The translations under genes and the position numbers were made by a program. This document shows, in pieces, positions 27,186 through 36,225 of a DNA stretch of 64,000 nucleotides (positions are counted from its first letter, which is position 1; each line of letters opens with the position of its first letter). The notes beneath the pieces are model-generated. The model was given only the letters and a program-made list of their open reading frames with translations. It had not been told where the DNA came from and made no database searches. Source of the stretch: Demequina oxidasica (lineage in GTDB: Bacteria > Actinomycetota > Actinomycetes > Actinomycetales > Demequinaceae); NCBI RefSeq assembly GCF_000975115.1, contig NZ_BBRE01000001.1, positions 372,001 to 436,000 of the forward strand. The letters are read 5' to 3'.

Positions 27186-29324
27186 CTACCGCCTAGCGTT
27201 GGCGATTGCCTTCAACAACCTTTGGGCCCTAGGCAAGTCAAAGAGGTTGTCGAGCAACACCGGCACGCCGTTCGCGTCGCACAGCGGAATCTGCCAGTTG
27301 GGGTACTCGCGGTGAGTCCCGGGCTGATTCTGGGTGCGACGCTCCCCTACTAGGTCAGTAAGCGCCACACCGGTGAGCAGCGCGGGGGTTCTGAGCGCCA
27401 AGATGTTCAACCCAGCGACCAGGTCCTCGTCGTTGTAGTCCTCGATGACCCAGTCGCGTTCACGAAGTAGCGCGATCATGCGGTCGCGTTCTTCGCGGGC
27501 CTCGGCACGCGCCACTTCAGGATCGCCCTCGAGCAACCCCAATTCCTCGCGGAGTTCCACGTGTTCACCGTTCAAGTAGGCAACCGTGGGAGGCAGGTCA
27601 TGGGTAGTCACCGAGGCGAGCACGTCGTGCCGATAGTTCTCTGGTGCACGTGGGGCGCCGTCAGGTTCCTGCTCGAACCACACGATCGCGGTACCGAGAA
27701 TCCCTCGGTCGGCCAGCACCTCACGCACGTACGGCTCTACAGTGCCCAAGTCTTCACCAATCACCATCACGCCAGCACGGTGAGCCTCGAGCGCCAATAT
27801 CCCCACGAGCGCGTCGTGATCAAACCGTACATAGACGCCGTCTGCTGCACCATGCCCCGCGGGCACCCACCATTGGCGGAACAGGCCAAGTACGTGGTCG
27901 ATGCGAAGGGCTCCGACATTGCGCATCGCGGCGCGGAGCAGATCACGAAACGGGATGTACGCGGCGGCCTCAAGCGCACGCGGCTGCCACGGTGGCTGCG
28001 ACCAGTTCTGGCCCAGCTGGTTGTACATGTCCGGGGGCGCGCCCACACCGATTCCCTGCGCGAGTACACGCTGAAGGGCCCAGGCGTCTGCTCCCTCTGG
28101 ATGAACCCCCACGGCGAGGTCGGCCATCAGGCCAATGCTCATTCCGGATGCCAGCGCAGCGTCGTGAGCGCGCGCGAGTTGCTCGTCCGCCACCCACTGC
28201 AGCCACGCGTAGTAGAGCACACGAGACACATTCTCGTCACGCCAGGCGGAGACTGCCGGGGATGCCGGGTTAGCCAACTCGGCCGGCCAGGGTAGGCCCT
28301 TGTGCTGCTCGGCGATGGCACACCACGTGGCGAAGTCCTCCAGGGCGCGGCCCTCACGCAGGCAGAACGCCTCGAACTGAGCCTCGCGGCCGGCTGACCT
28401 TGGTTCCGCGTACACCTGCTCCAGGGCGGCAGACTTGGCGCGCCACACCCCGTCGCGGTCGAGCGGTTCGTCGGTGTTGTTCACCCTGCGAGGACGCTCG
28501 GCCTCCCACTCGATCAGCGCGCGACGCTGTGACGGCAGGTAGGCGACCTCGGCGATGTCCTCAACGCGGATGTACAGCGGTGAGATGAACCGTCGCGAGG
28601 TTGGCAAGTACGGCGACGGCTCGATCGGCGTCACCGGCTCGCCGGCGTGCAGCGGGTTAACCAACATGAAGTCGGCGCCTCCTCGCATCTTGCCAAGAGC
28701 ACACAAGTCAGCGAGGTCCGCGAAGTCGCCGAGTCCCCACGACTGCTCGGAACGCACCGAATAGAGCTGCGTGAACAGCCCCCACGGGCGCTCCTTGCGG
28801 ACGGAGACGGGCGGCTCGAGGCGACGAGGCGTGACCACCACATATCCCCGCCCGCGCCTGCCTGTCGTCGAGGCTTCTACCCGGTGCCAGCCCAGCGGCA
28901 AATCCGCGGGAACCTCGAAGGTTGCACGGCCCACCGCGTTCGCGCCGATCATATGCGGCTCGACCACGCGGTCGAGTTGCTCGAGTTCGCGCAACTCGCC
29001 GTTCTCTAGGTGCAACGTCGCTGCAGCTGGGTCACCGTGACTTACGTGAATGGGAATCTCGCAAGAGTCGCCCTCTCGCAGCACGCTCACCGGTGGCACC
29101 AGCCGACGCCACGGCAAGTCCGCGAGGTCGGCTAGGGACGCTTCGCAGGCCTCGTCACTTGAGGCGTCGATTCCCATTGCGGCGAGCGCGTCCCGAATTG
29201 CGGACGCCGTGCACTGCTTGTTCACGCCATTCCAGCTGAAGTACTCGACCGAAACACCGCACTCACGAGCGAGCCGCGCAAGCGCAGCAGATGGCGTCTC
29301 GGCAGCGGTTTCGGTGGTGGTCAC
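27186..29324 (-). CDS. malQ: 4-alpha-glucanotransferase (amylomaltase)
   Basis: A 712-residue GH77 enzyme that transfers maltosyl/glucan units between alpha-1,4-glucans, used in maltose and glycogen metabolism. Motifs include RIDHVLGLFRQWWVP (nucleophile Asp), VIGEDLGTVEPYV (acid/base Glu) and TTHDLPP. An N-terminal 100-150-residue extension with a beta-sandwich is normal for actinobacterial MalQ. The start GTG 29324 (VTTTETAAETPSAALARLARECG) is chosen. The frame is open for 135 more codons upstream, but those overlap the mscS 5' region and lack family similarity. Confidence 0.95.
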   Translation of the reverse strand: MTTTETAAETPSAALARLARECGVSVEYFSWNGVNKQCTASAIRDALAAMGIDASSDEACEASLADLADLPWRRLVPPVSVLREGDSCEIPIHVSHGDPAAATLHLENGELRELEQLDRVVEPHMIGANAVGRATFEVPADLPLGWHRVEASTTGRRGRGYVVVTPRRLEPPVSVRKERPWGLFTQLYSVRSEQSWGLGDFADLADLCALGKMRGGADFMLVNPLHAGEPVTPIEPSPYLPTSRRFISPLYIRVEDIAEVAYLPSQRRALIEWEAERPRRVNNTDEPLDRDGVWRAKSAALEQVYAEPRSAGREAQFEAFCLREGRALEDFATWCAIAEQHKGLPWPAELANPASPAVSAWRDENVSRVLYYAWLQWVADEQLARAHDAALASGMSIGLMADLAVGVHPEGADAWALQRVLAQGIGVGAPPDMYNQLGQNWSQPPWQPRALEAAAYIPFRDLLRAAMRNVGALRIDHVLGLFRQWWVPAGHGAADGVYVRFDHDALVGILALEAHRAGVMVIGEDLGTVEPYVREVLADRGILGTAIVWFEQEPDGAPRAPENYRHDVLASVTTHDLPPTVAYLNGEHVELREELGLLEGDPEVARAEAREERDRMIALLRERDWVIEDYNDEDLVAGLNILALRTPALLTGVALTDLVGERRTQNQPGTHREYPNWQIPLCDANGVPVLLDNLFDLPRAQRLLKAIANARR

Positions 29325-29417
29325 GAGACAATCCTGCCAGGTCTGAGGCCTAAAGCAATAGCCCCGATGCCCGTGCGGGACTTTCGGCCGCAACCACAAC
29401 CCGGTTACATTGGACGA

Positions 29418-30602
29418 GTGCTTATCTTCGACGCAACACCCAGCGCCACTTCGAGCGCCGAATCGACGCCAGGCGATGACCAACTGAACGCAATCCAAAC
29501 CTTCCTTCACGAAGCCGCCAACGCTACGGTCAACTTCGCGGCGACTGTCGTCGTCGTCTTCATTTTGTGGCTCATTGCTCGCCGAGTCGTCAAGGGTGTG
29601 ACGAGGTCGATTGAGGAGGGCACACCGCTGAACAACCGCAAGGCCCGCAAGGCACTTGCGAAAGCGCGGATCAAGATTCCAGACATCGACTCGACCGATG
29701 CTCGGCTCGAGGCGGAGAGACGACGACAACGCGCTGGCACCATCCGCGCAGTCCTCAACTCCACCATCACGATTCTCGCAGTCGTCGTAGTCGCCGTGTC
29801 TTTGCTGTCTGTTCTAGGCATTCCAGTGGGGCCACTCGTCGCCTCAGCCGGCATCGCGGGTGTGGCCCTTGGCTTTGGCGCACAGTCCCTGGTCAAGGAC
29901 GTGTTATCTGGCGTATTCATGCTGCTCGAAGATCAGTACGGCGTGGGTGACATCGTGGACGTGGGCGAGGCGATCGGCACCGTAGAAGAGGTGGGCCTGC
30001 GATCCACGCGACTTCGTTCCATCGACGGCACGGTCTGGTACGTACCCAACGGGGAGATCCGGCGCGTGGGTAACATGACTCGACTCTGGTCGCGCGTGAT
30101 GATTGAGGTTCGATTCAGCTACGACACCGACATCGACGCCGCTCGCGAGGCGATGCTGGATGCCGTGGCGTCCGCCCGTTCTGACGAGGAGATTGACCAG
30201 GCAATCCTCTCCGAGCCTGAGGTTCCCGGCATCGAGTCCTTTGAATTCAACGCCTTCATGCTGCGCCTCATGGTCCAGGTGAATCCGGCGACACAGTGGG
30301 ACGTGCAACGTGCCATCCGCCGCCAAATGCGCGCCATCTTTGCCCGTCGCGGCCTGCGCCTTGCAGTTCCGGACCAGGCAATGATCTTCGACAACGACTC
30401 CAAGGCTGCGATTGGCCAGGACGTCCTCGCGGACGAATACGCAGCAATAGACGATGCTGAGGCCGCTGCCGCGGAGAAGGTGGCGAGGAGCGCAACCGAC
30501 CCGACAGTTTCCGATACACCGGCCCTCCCTAAGCCGCAGGGAGACCGGCCTGGCGCGAGTGGCCGCAATATGCCCGCCGGCGACGAAGGTGGCGACGAAT
30601 GA
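29418..30602 (+). CDS. mscS: MscS-type mechanosensitive channel
   Basis: A 394-residue small-conductance mechanosensitive channel that releases solutes on hypo-osmotic shock. It has a first helix ([19 protein letters not shown]), a charged loop, a second helix, and the pore helix [44 protein letters not shown], with the Gly/Ala packing typical of TM3. The soluble vestibule follows ([16 protein letters not shown]). The C-terminus is a 60-residue Ala/Pro/Gly-rich acidic tail. GTG 29418 is the likely start. It overlaps the globin gene by 4 bp. Confidence 0.93.
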   Translation: MLIFDATPSATSSAESTPGDDQLNAIQTFLHEAANATVNFAATVVVVFILWLIARRVVKGVTRSIEEGTPLNNRKARKALAKARIKIPDIDSTDARLEAERRRQRAGTIRAVLNSTITILAVVVVAVSLLSVLGIPVGPLVASAGIAGVALGFGAQSLVKDVLSGVFMLLEDQYGVGDIVDVGEAIGTVEEVGLRSTRLRSIDGTVWYVPNGEIRRVGNMTRLWSRVMIEVRFSYDTDIDAAREAMLDAVASARSDEEIDQAILSEPEVPGIESFEFNAFMLRLMVQVNPATQWDVQRAIRRQMRAIFARRGLRLAVPDQAMIFDNDSKAAIGQDVLADEYAAIDDAEAAAAEKVARSATDPTVSDTPALPKPQGDRPGASGRNMPAGDEGGDE

Positions 30603-31030
30603 ACATTGGCGACGGCCCTCCAAGCGAGGCTGAGCAGAGTTTTTACGACGCCATCGGCGGCCACGACACCTTTGTGCGCATAGTCGACACGTTCTACGCG
30701 GGAGTCGCCGAGGACACCCTCTTGCGCCCCATGTATCCCGAGCAGGACCTGACCGGCGCCAGGCACCGACTGGTGATGTTCCTGGAACAATTCTGGGGCG
30801 GGCCCACCACCTATTCCGACGAGCGTGGCCACCCCCGCCTGCGCATGCGTCATCAGCCGTTTCACATCAACCCCGAGGCGCGCGACCACTGGATACGCCA
30901 CATGCGCGACGCAGTCGCTGCGGTAAACCTTGCGCCCATTCATGCCGTCACACTCATGGATTACCTGGAGCGTTCCGCTCACTCACTCGTCAATACGTTT
31001 GAAGAAACCCCCCTTCCGGAAGGACACTGA
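30599..31030 (+). CDS. glbO: Group II truncated haemoglobin
   Basis: A 143-residue TrHbO. It matches mycobacterial Glb[65 protein letters not shown] (proximal His in the RMRH region) and HWIRHM with the G8 Trp that defines group II. It binds O2/NO and has roles in NO or peroxide handling. It sits between mscS and a thioesterase gene with a 4-bp and a 1-bp junction, so all three are probably one operon. Confidence 0.95.
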   Translation: MNIGDGPPSEAEQSFYDAIGGHDTFVRIVDTFYAGVAEDTLLRPMYPEQDLTGARHRLVMFLEQFWGGPTTYSDERGHPRLRMRHQPFHINPEARDHWIRHMRDAVAAVNLAPIHAVTLMDYLERSAHSLVNTFEETPLPEGH

Positions 31031-31031
31031 C

Positions 31032-31916
31032 ATGGATCACGTCGAGGACACTTGGGCCGACCAGGCCGTTAACTCCGGGTTGGCCGCGCTGGATCTGCGC
31101 AAGCTCAGTGAGACCGAGTTCGAGGGAGACTCGCTCCCTATGCCCGGCGGACGGGTCTATGGCGGTCAGGTACTCGCGCAGGGACTCCTCGCTGCTGGCC
31201 ATACCGTGGAGGAGGACCGCCACCTGCACTCGATGCATGGGTATTTCCTGCGCCCGGGTGACGCCACCCGGCCCATTACCTTTGAGGTGGAGAACCTTCG
31301 CGATGGTCGTTCCTTCTCAGCGCGACGCACCCACGCGTTCCAGGGCGGCAAGCCCATCTTGTCGATGATCTCGTCGTTTCAGCTTCCCCAAGAGGGTCCG
31401 GAGCACTCGGTGAGCATGCCGGAAGTGCCGGGGCCAGAAACAGTGAAGTCTGGCGTCGACATTCTGTCGCCCTTTGCGGGGGATGCAACTGCCGATTATT
31501 GGCTCGAACGCACTCCATTCGATATGCGTCATGTCGAGGGCTCACTACTCTTCACGCCCGACCCCCGTCCCAAGCAGTACCAGACCACGTGGGTGCGTCT
31601 ACGCAAGACCATCGAAGCGCCAGACATCCTTCACCGTGCGCTACTCGCCTTTGGGTGCGACCAGGTCATGCTCGAACCCTTGCTTCGCCGCCACAGCGCG
31701 TCGTGGAGAACCAAGGGATTGAGTTTTGCAAGCCTCGACCACGCCATGTGGTGGCACCGTCCGGCACGCGCGGACGAGTGGATGCTCTTTGTCCAGGACG
31801 CCCCCACCGCGCAAGGCGGGCGAGGCCTTGGTGGGACGTGGATCTTCTCCGAGGACGGGCGCCTCGTGGCGTCGGCTTCGCAGGAAGGAATGTTCCGCCT
31901 GCCCTCGGACCAGTAA
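31032..31916 (+). CDS. tesB: Acyl-CoA thioesterase II
   Basis: A 294-residue TesB with two hot-dog domains hydrolysing acyl-CoA to fatty acid and CoA. The first domain contains RVYGGQVLAQGLLAAGHTV and HSMHGYFLRPGD, with RSFSARRTHAFQGGKPILSMISSFQ. The second has SLDHAMWWHRP with the conserved Asp, then DEWMLFVQDAPTAQGGRGLGGTWIF. ATG 31032 follows the globin stop by one base; an upstream in-frame ATG inside the globin gene is not supported. Confidence 0.95.
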   Translation: MDHVEDTWADQAVNSGLAALDLRKLSETEFEGDSLPMPGGRVYGGQVLAQGLLAAGHTVEEDRHLHSMHGYFLRPGDATRPITFEVENLRDGRSFSARRTHAFQGGKPILSMISSFQLPQEGPEHSVSMPEVPGPETVKSGVDILSPFAGDATADYWLERTPFDMRHVEGSLLFTPDPRPKQYQTTWVRLRKTIEAPDILHRALLAFGCDQVMLEPLLRRHSASWRTKGLSFASLDHAMWWHRPARADEWMLFVQDAPTAQGGRGLGGTWIFSEDGRLVASASQEGMFRLPSDQ

Positions 31917-32257
31917 CCGGATTACTCGTATTACTGCTGGTAATACTAGGTTCGCCCGGTAGCGTTCGTTACTCATTTGCGGCAATTTCTTGACCAACGA
32001 TTTGCTATTGATCAAGCAGTCTTGTTACGGTGATGGAGCCGTCTCGAGGTCCGCGTCAGTCGCGATCGAGATGCCAACGAAAAGCCCAGGCCTCGCGCTG
32101 CACCACTAGTTTGATGTGCGCGCATGGCTAGCGAGGCAGCCTCCCCAATGGTGGCGCCCAGGGGTCCGTGATTGCCGTACGACGGCTGCGAGTCCGTCGC
32201 TATGCCGAGGCCGCGAGCACCTCCGAGAAGCAATTCTTGGGAGCTGAGGTAAGCGAC
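31917..32257 (+). other. Intergenic region upstream of the betaine transporter operon
   Basis: No gene is seen in this 341-bp gap. It holds an exact inverted repeat GTATTAC-TGCTG-GTAATAC (31928-31946) right after tesB, which could be a weak terminator or an operator. It is followed by an AT-richer stretch with a possible promoter (TTGCTA 32002-32007, TACGGT 32026-32031, 18-bp spacing). An osmotic regulator could act here. The rest (32035-32240) is G/C-rich untranslated leader with no clear fold. Confidence 0.4.
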
Positions 32258-33550
32258 GTGAATGAGACTGTAGCCCTGCGTGCGCAGGGACTTTATAAAG
32301 TGTTCGGCCGCCACGCGGACGATGCCGTGGCCAAGTTGCGCGACGGCGCGAGCCGCGACGACTTGGGCGGCGCCACGGCCGCGGTCATCGACGCCTCCTT
32401 CGACGTCAAGCAGGGCGAGATCTTTGTCGTCATGGGGCTGTCCGGATCCGGCAAGTCCACGCTGATTCGCATGCTCAACGGTCTGCACCCGCAGACCGCC
32501 GGCACCGTCGAGATTGACGGCGAGAATGTCAGCGACGCCACGGCGGCCGAGTTGCGCTCCATTCGCCGCCACAAGGTGTCGATGGTGTTCCAGCACTTCG
32601 CGCTACTCCCCCACCGCACGGTGATCGACAACGTCGCCTACGGGCTCGAGATCCAGGGAATCAACAAAGCCGAGCGTCAGGCTCGCGCCCTCAAGATCAC
32701 AAAGATCGTCGGCCTCGCCGGCTGGGAAGAAAAGTACCCCAGCGAGCTCTCCGGAGGCATGCAGCAGCGTGTAGGACTAGCACGCGCCCTCGCCACCGAC
32801 ACCGACGTACTGTTGATGGACGAGGCGTTTTCCGCGCTCGACCCCCTTATCCGCCGCGAGATGCAGGACCAGCTCCTCGAGTTGCAGTCCGAACTCGGCA
32901 AGACGATTATTTTCATCACCCACGACCTCAACGAGGCCATGTACATCGGTGATCGCATTGCCGTCATGCGTGACGGGCGCATCGTACAGATCGGTGCCCC
33001 CGAAGACATCCTTACCAATCCCGCGAATGAGTATGTCGAGCAGTTCGTGCAGGACGTTGACCGCTCTCGTGTTCTCACGGCTGAGTCCGTGATGCGCAAG
33101 CCGCGCGCCATCATTCACGAGGGCAGCGGCCCGCACGCCGCACTCACCGTGATGCGCGATGAGCAACTCTCCGCGGCGTATGTCGTCAAGCGTGATCGCA
33201 CGCTGGTGGGCTGGGTGCGCGACCGCGACGTGCTCGACCTGGTGCGCAAGGGCGATCGCGATCTGTCCTCGGCCATTCAGTCGAATCACGGCGCCGTGTC
33301 TCACGACACCTCACTCGCAGAACTGTTCATTCCCTCCCTCGAGGCTGCACTGCCTCTCGCGGTGCACGACGAGCGCAACAAACTCGTCGGTGTCATCCCG
33401 CGCGTCACGCTGCTTGCGACGCTCGGCGGCGAACCAGATGCCGCCGCATCGGCGCTCTCGAGCCCTGACCCACTACCTACCGCCGTGGTGACCAAGGCCC
33501 TAGACGCGTCAGACGAAGGCGTCACCACTACCGCAAAGGTGGCTAACTGA
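32258..33550 (+). CDS. proV: Glycine betaine ABC transporter, ATPase with CBS domains
   Basis: A 430-residue ProV/OpuAA ATPase energising osmoprotectant uptake. Walker A is GLSGSGKST, signature ELSGGMQQRVGLARAL, Walker B VLLMDEAFSALDP. The family insert RHADDAV...KLRDG precedes Walker A. Two C-terminal CBS domains (about 290-400) probably sense ionic strength or nucleotides. GTG 32258 has GAGGT 7 bases upstream; a further upstream GTG at 32168 lacks support. It overlaps proW by one base (TGATG). Confidence 0.94.
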   Translation: MNETVALRAQGLYKVFGRHADDAVAKLRDGASRDDLGGATAAVIDASFDVKQGEIFVVMGLSGSGKSTLIRMLNGLHPQTAGTVEIDGENVSDATAAELRSIRRHKVSMVFQHFALLPHRTVIDNVAYGLEIQGINKAERQARALKITKIVGLAGWEEKYPSELSGGMQQRVGLARALATDTDVLLMDEAFSALDPLIRREMQDQLLELQSELGKTIIFITHDLNEAMYIGDRIAVMRDGRIVQIGAPEDILTNPANEYVEQFVQDVDRSRVLTAESVMRKPRAIIHEGSGPHAALTVMRDEQLSAAYVVKRDRTLVGWVRDRDVLDLVRKGDRDLSSAIQSNHGAVSHDTSLAELFIPSLEAALPLAVHDERNKLVGVIPRVTLLATLGGEPDAAASALSSPDPLPTAVVTKALDASDEGVTTTAKVAN

Positions 33551-34494
33551 TGGATATCCGACTCAACATAGGTAGCTGGATCGCGTCATTCTTTAACTGG
33601 CTTGACGACAATGTCGCCTGGTTCTTTGATGCACTGAAGTCATTCTTTGTGACACTGTACGACGCGGTTTTCTGGCTGTTCTCAACCCCCTCCGGCTTCA
33701 TCGTGGTGATCGTGGTCGCCATCGCGGCGCTGTTTGCCCGTGGCTGGAAGTTCGCCGTCGGCGTGGTCATTGGGCTTACATTCATCATGAGCGTCAACCA
33801 GTGGGATCACGCGATGGAGACCATCTCGTTGGTTCTAGTAGCTGCGTTCCTCGCGGTCCTGCTAGCAATTCCGTTAGGGATATGGGCAGCCAAGAACGAC
33901 ACTGTCTCCAAGGTGTTGAAGCCCATCCTGGATTTCCTTCAAACCCTGCCAGCGTTCGTCTACCTGGTCCCCGCCCTGGCGTTCTTTAGCGTTGGAGTGG
34001 CACCCGGAATCATCTCCACAATCATCTTCGCGATGGCCCCCGGAGTGCGGCTCACCGAGCTCGGCATCCGGGGCGTCGACTCCGAGGTAGTCGAGGCCGG
34101 CCAGGCGTTCGGCGCCTCGCCGCGGCGCATCCTGCGCCAGATTCAGCTGCCGCTCGCGATGCCGTCCATCATGGCAGGTATCAACCAGATCATCATGCTG
34201 TCGCTGTCCATGGTCGTCATCGCCGGGCTCGTCGGCGCAGGTGGACTGGGTGGTGAGGTGGCAAAGGCCCTCGGGAAGCTTGATGTTGGGCTCGGATTCG
34301 AGGCCGGTCTGTCCGTGGTGGCCATCGCCATCATCCTGGACCGCTTTACCGGCGCCTTTGGAAAGGGCATGGGCTTGTACTCCACGCTTGCCAATAGGCG
34401 AGCGCAAGCCAAGGCCGCCGATGAGCAGGCACGCCTCGACGCACAGGAAATCATCGACAAGGGCGTGCGCTACCCGGTAGGTATGGCCAACTAA
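33550..34494 (+). CDS. proW: Glycine betaine ABC transporter, permease
   Basis: A 314-residue ProW-type permease with about seven helices. The EAA-like cytosolic loop GIRGVDSEVVEAGQAFGASPRRILRQIQLPLAMPSIMAGINQ couples to ProV. The N-terminus has an amphipathic start before the first helix. It is co-translated with proV and followed 151 bp later by the binding-protein gene. Confidence 0.94.
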   Translation: MDIRLNIGSWIASFFNWLDDNVAWFFDALKSFFVTLYDAVFWLFSTPSGFIVVIVVAIAALFARGWKFAVGVVIGLTFIMSVNQWDHAMETISLVLVAAFLAVLLAIPLGIWAAKNDTVSKVLKPILDFLQTLPAFVYLVPALAFFSVGVAPGIISTIIFAMAPGVRLTELGIRGVDSEVVEAGQAFGASPRRILRQIQLPLAMPSIMAGINQIIMLSLSMVVIAGLVGAGGLGGEVAKALGKLDVGLGFEAGLSVVAIAIILDRFTGAFGKGMGLYSTLANRRAQAKAADEQARLDAQEIIDKGVRYPVGMAN

Positions 34495-34645
34495 CGTCCC
34501 ACAGCATCGGGAGCTCGGCCTGAGCAACACGGCCGACGCTCCACACAAACTTCGCGACCGCCTACTGCGCGGCCGCGCGCACCATGCCTCACGGCATCGG
34601 GTGCAGCACAGCAAGCGGAGATTCTGTTTGCAGGAAAGGAAACAT

Positions 34646-35566
34646 ATGTTCAAGCGCACTACCGCGATTGTCGCGGCAACTGCAGCTGCAGGACTGGTAC
34701 TCGCCGGTTGCTCCTCGAGCGACGATGCCACCACCGAGCCCTCCAACTCGGCTTCCAGCACCACCGACTCCTCGGCAATGGCCGAGGGTGGCGACATCAC
34801 CATGGCCGTGTTCAACGGCTGGGACGAGTCACTCGCCACCTCGCTGCTCTGGCAGTCAGTCCTGAACGACAAGGGCTACAACGTGGAGCTCGCCTACGCG
34901 GACGCCGCACCCGCCTTCCAGGGTGTAGCCGATGGCGAATACGACCTGGTCACCGACGTGTGGTTGCCTCGCACTCACGCTGAGTATGTCGAGACCTTTG
35001 GCGATGACATCGTCGAGCTCGGCGCATGGTTCGACAAGGCGGCACTCACCGTCGCCGTCAACGCCGATGCCCCCATCGACTCGCTCGCTGAGCTTGCCGA
35101 CGCTGCCGACGAGTTCGACAACCGCATCGTGGGCATCGAGCCCGGAGCCGGCCTGACGGCTGCAGTGGAAGAGGCCATTCCCGCATATGGTCTCGAGGAC
35201 ATGGACTTCATCACGTCGTCCACCCCCGCGATGCTCGCGGAGCTGGACAGCGCACAGAAGGACGGCGAGAACATCGTCGTCACGCTGTGGGAGCCGCACT
35301 GGGCGTACGGTGCCTACGACCTCAAGAACCTTGAGGACCCCGAGGGCATTCTTGGCGATGCCGAGAACATCGTCACGTACTCACGTACCGGCTTCGCTGA
35401 CGACCAGCCGCAGGTTGCCGAGTGGATGACCAACTTCAAGATGGACGCCGACCACCTCTACGACCTCGAGAACGAGCTGAACGGCTCCGAGGAAGCAGAT
35501 CAGGCCGGCATTGTGTCCGACTGGATCGCGGCAAACCAGGAGTGGGTTGACTCGCTGACCGCTTAA
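34646..35566 (+). CDS. proX: Glycine betaine-binding lipoprotein
   Basis: A 306-residue solute-binding lipoprotein: signal to LVLAGC (Cys22), a Ser/Thr/Asp linker, then an OpuAC/ProX fold in the normal ProX domain order. Conserved Trp/Tyr residues (FNGWDES, DVWLPRTH, LWEPHWAYG) probably form the cation-pi cage for quaternary ammonium ligands. ATG 34646 has AGGAAAGG upstream. A terminator follows. Betaine or proline-betaine as ligand is inferred from the family. Confidence 0.92.
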   Translation: MFKRTTAIVAATAAAGLVLAGCSSSDDATTEPSNSASSTTDSSAMAEGGDITMAVFNGWDESLATSLLWQSVLNDKGYNVELAYADAAPAFQGVADGEYDLVTDVWLPRTHAEYVETFGDDIVELGAWFDKAALTVAVNADAPIDSLAELADAADEFDNRIVGIEPGAGLTAAVEEAIPAYGLEDMDFITSSTPAMLAELDSAQKDGENIVVTLWEPHWAYGAYDLKNLEDPEGILGDAENIVTYSRTGFADDQPQVAEWMTNFKMDADHLYDLENELNGSEEADQAGIVSDWIAANQEWVDSLTA

Positions 35567-35606
35567 GGTCCGCATCACCACACCGCGTTGAACTAGACGC
35601 AACAAG

Positions 35607-35644
35607 AGCGCCGGTCACCCTGCAAGGGGTGGCCGGCGCTTTTC
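35607..35644 (+). terminator. Terminator of the proVWX operon
   Basis: A 14-bp stem (AGCGCCGGTCACCC with one G-U), a short loop and TTTT. It also lies downstream of the convergent thioesterase gene. Confidence 0.8.
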
Positions 35645-35667
35645 GCGTCCGAGGATGGACGGAGGCG

Positions 35668-36144
35668 TCAGCGCTGCCGGAACTGCACAGGCGCGTCGAC
35701 GTACTCGCCCCAAGCGTCGCGCTCGGCATCCGTGAGCCGGCGCGGGCGCTCGGTCGCCGCGTCGACCAGCACCAGCGTGGTCGAGGCTCGGGCGTAAACC
35801 ACCTGCTCTGCGTCGCCGATGGGCGAGCGCACCTCGTAGCAAATCTCGATACTCGCGCCACCCAGGCGGCCAAGCCACAACTGCACGTCGAGGGGGCGGC
35901 GTCCGTAGGGCGCGGGCGCGAGATACTCGATTTGCTGGCCCGCTATCAGCGTGATGGTCTGGGCTCCTGGCCCACCCGCGATCAGCGCCGTCGCGTGCGA
36001 GTCATCGGCCGGCGCGGTCTCGTCTGCCCAGAAGGCCCGGATGCGAGCCTCCTCGAGCAGGCGGAGCATCTCGGCGTTGTTGACGTGCCCGTAGGCGTCG
36101 ATGTCGGACCACCGCAGGGTGACGGGGACGTGAATGCGAGTCAT
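35668..36144 (-). CDS. 4-hydroxybenzoyl-CoA-type thioesterase (YbgC-like)
   Basis: A 158-residue single hot-dog acyl-CoA thioesterase. The catalytic motif SDIDAYGHVNNAEMLRLLEEAR has the Asp of the 4HBT active site. The later strand LDVQLWLGRLGGASIEICYEV is typical. Start ATG 36144 (MTRIHVPVTLRW). The acyl substrate is unknown; a proofreading or lipid role is usual. Confidence 0.9.
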   Translation of the reverse strand: MTRIHVPVTLRWSDIDAYGHVNNAEMLRLLEEARIRAFWADETAPADDSHATALIAGGPGAQTITLIAGQQIEYLAPAPYGRRPLDVQLWLGRLGGASIEICYEVRSPIGDAEQVVYARASTTLVLVDAATERPRRLTDAERDAWGEYVDAPVQFRQR

Positions 36145-36225
36145 TCCCACACGATATCCCGCACACAGGTCGGGCCCTCACAGAATGATCTGTGAGGGCC
36201 CGACGTGCACGACGTGTAGTGCGAT

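Noticed and set aside
27561..28295. 244-codon + strand frame inside malQ
   Set aside because: Antisense to GH77 catalytic motifs; no start signal.
29325..29729. 135-codon N-terminal extension of malQ
   Set aside because: It overlaps the mscS 5' region and has no GH77 features.
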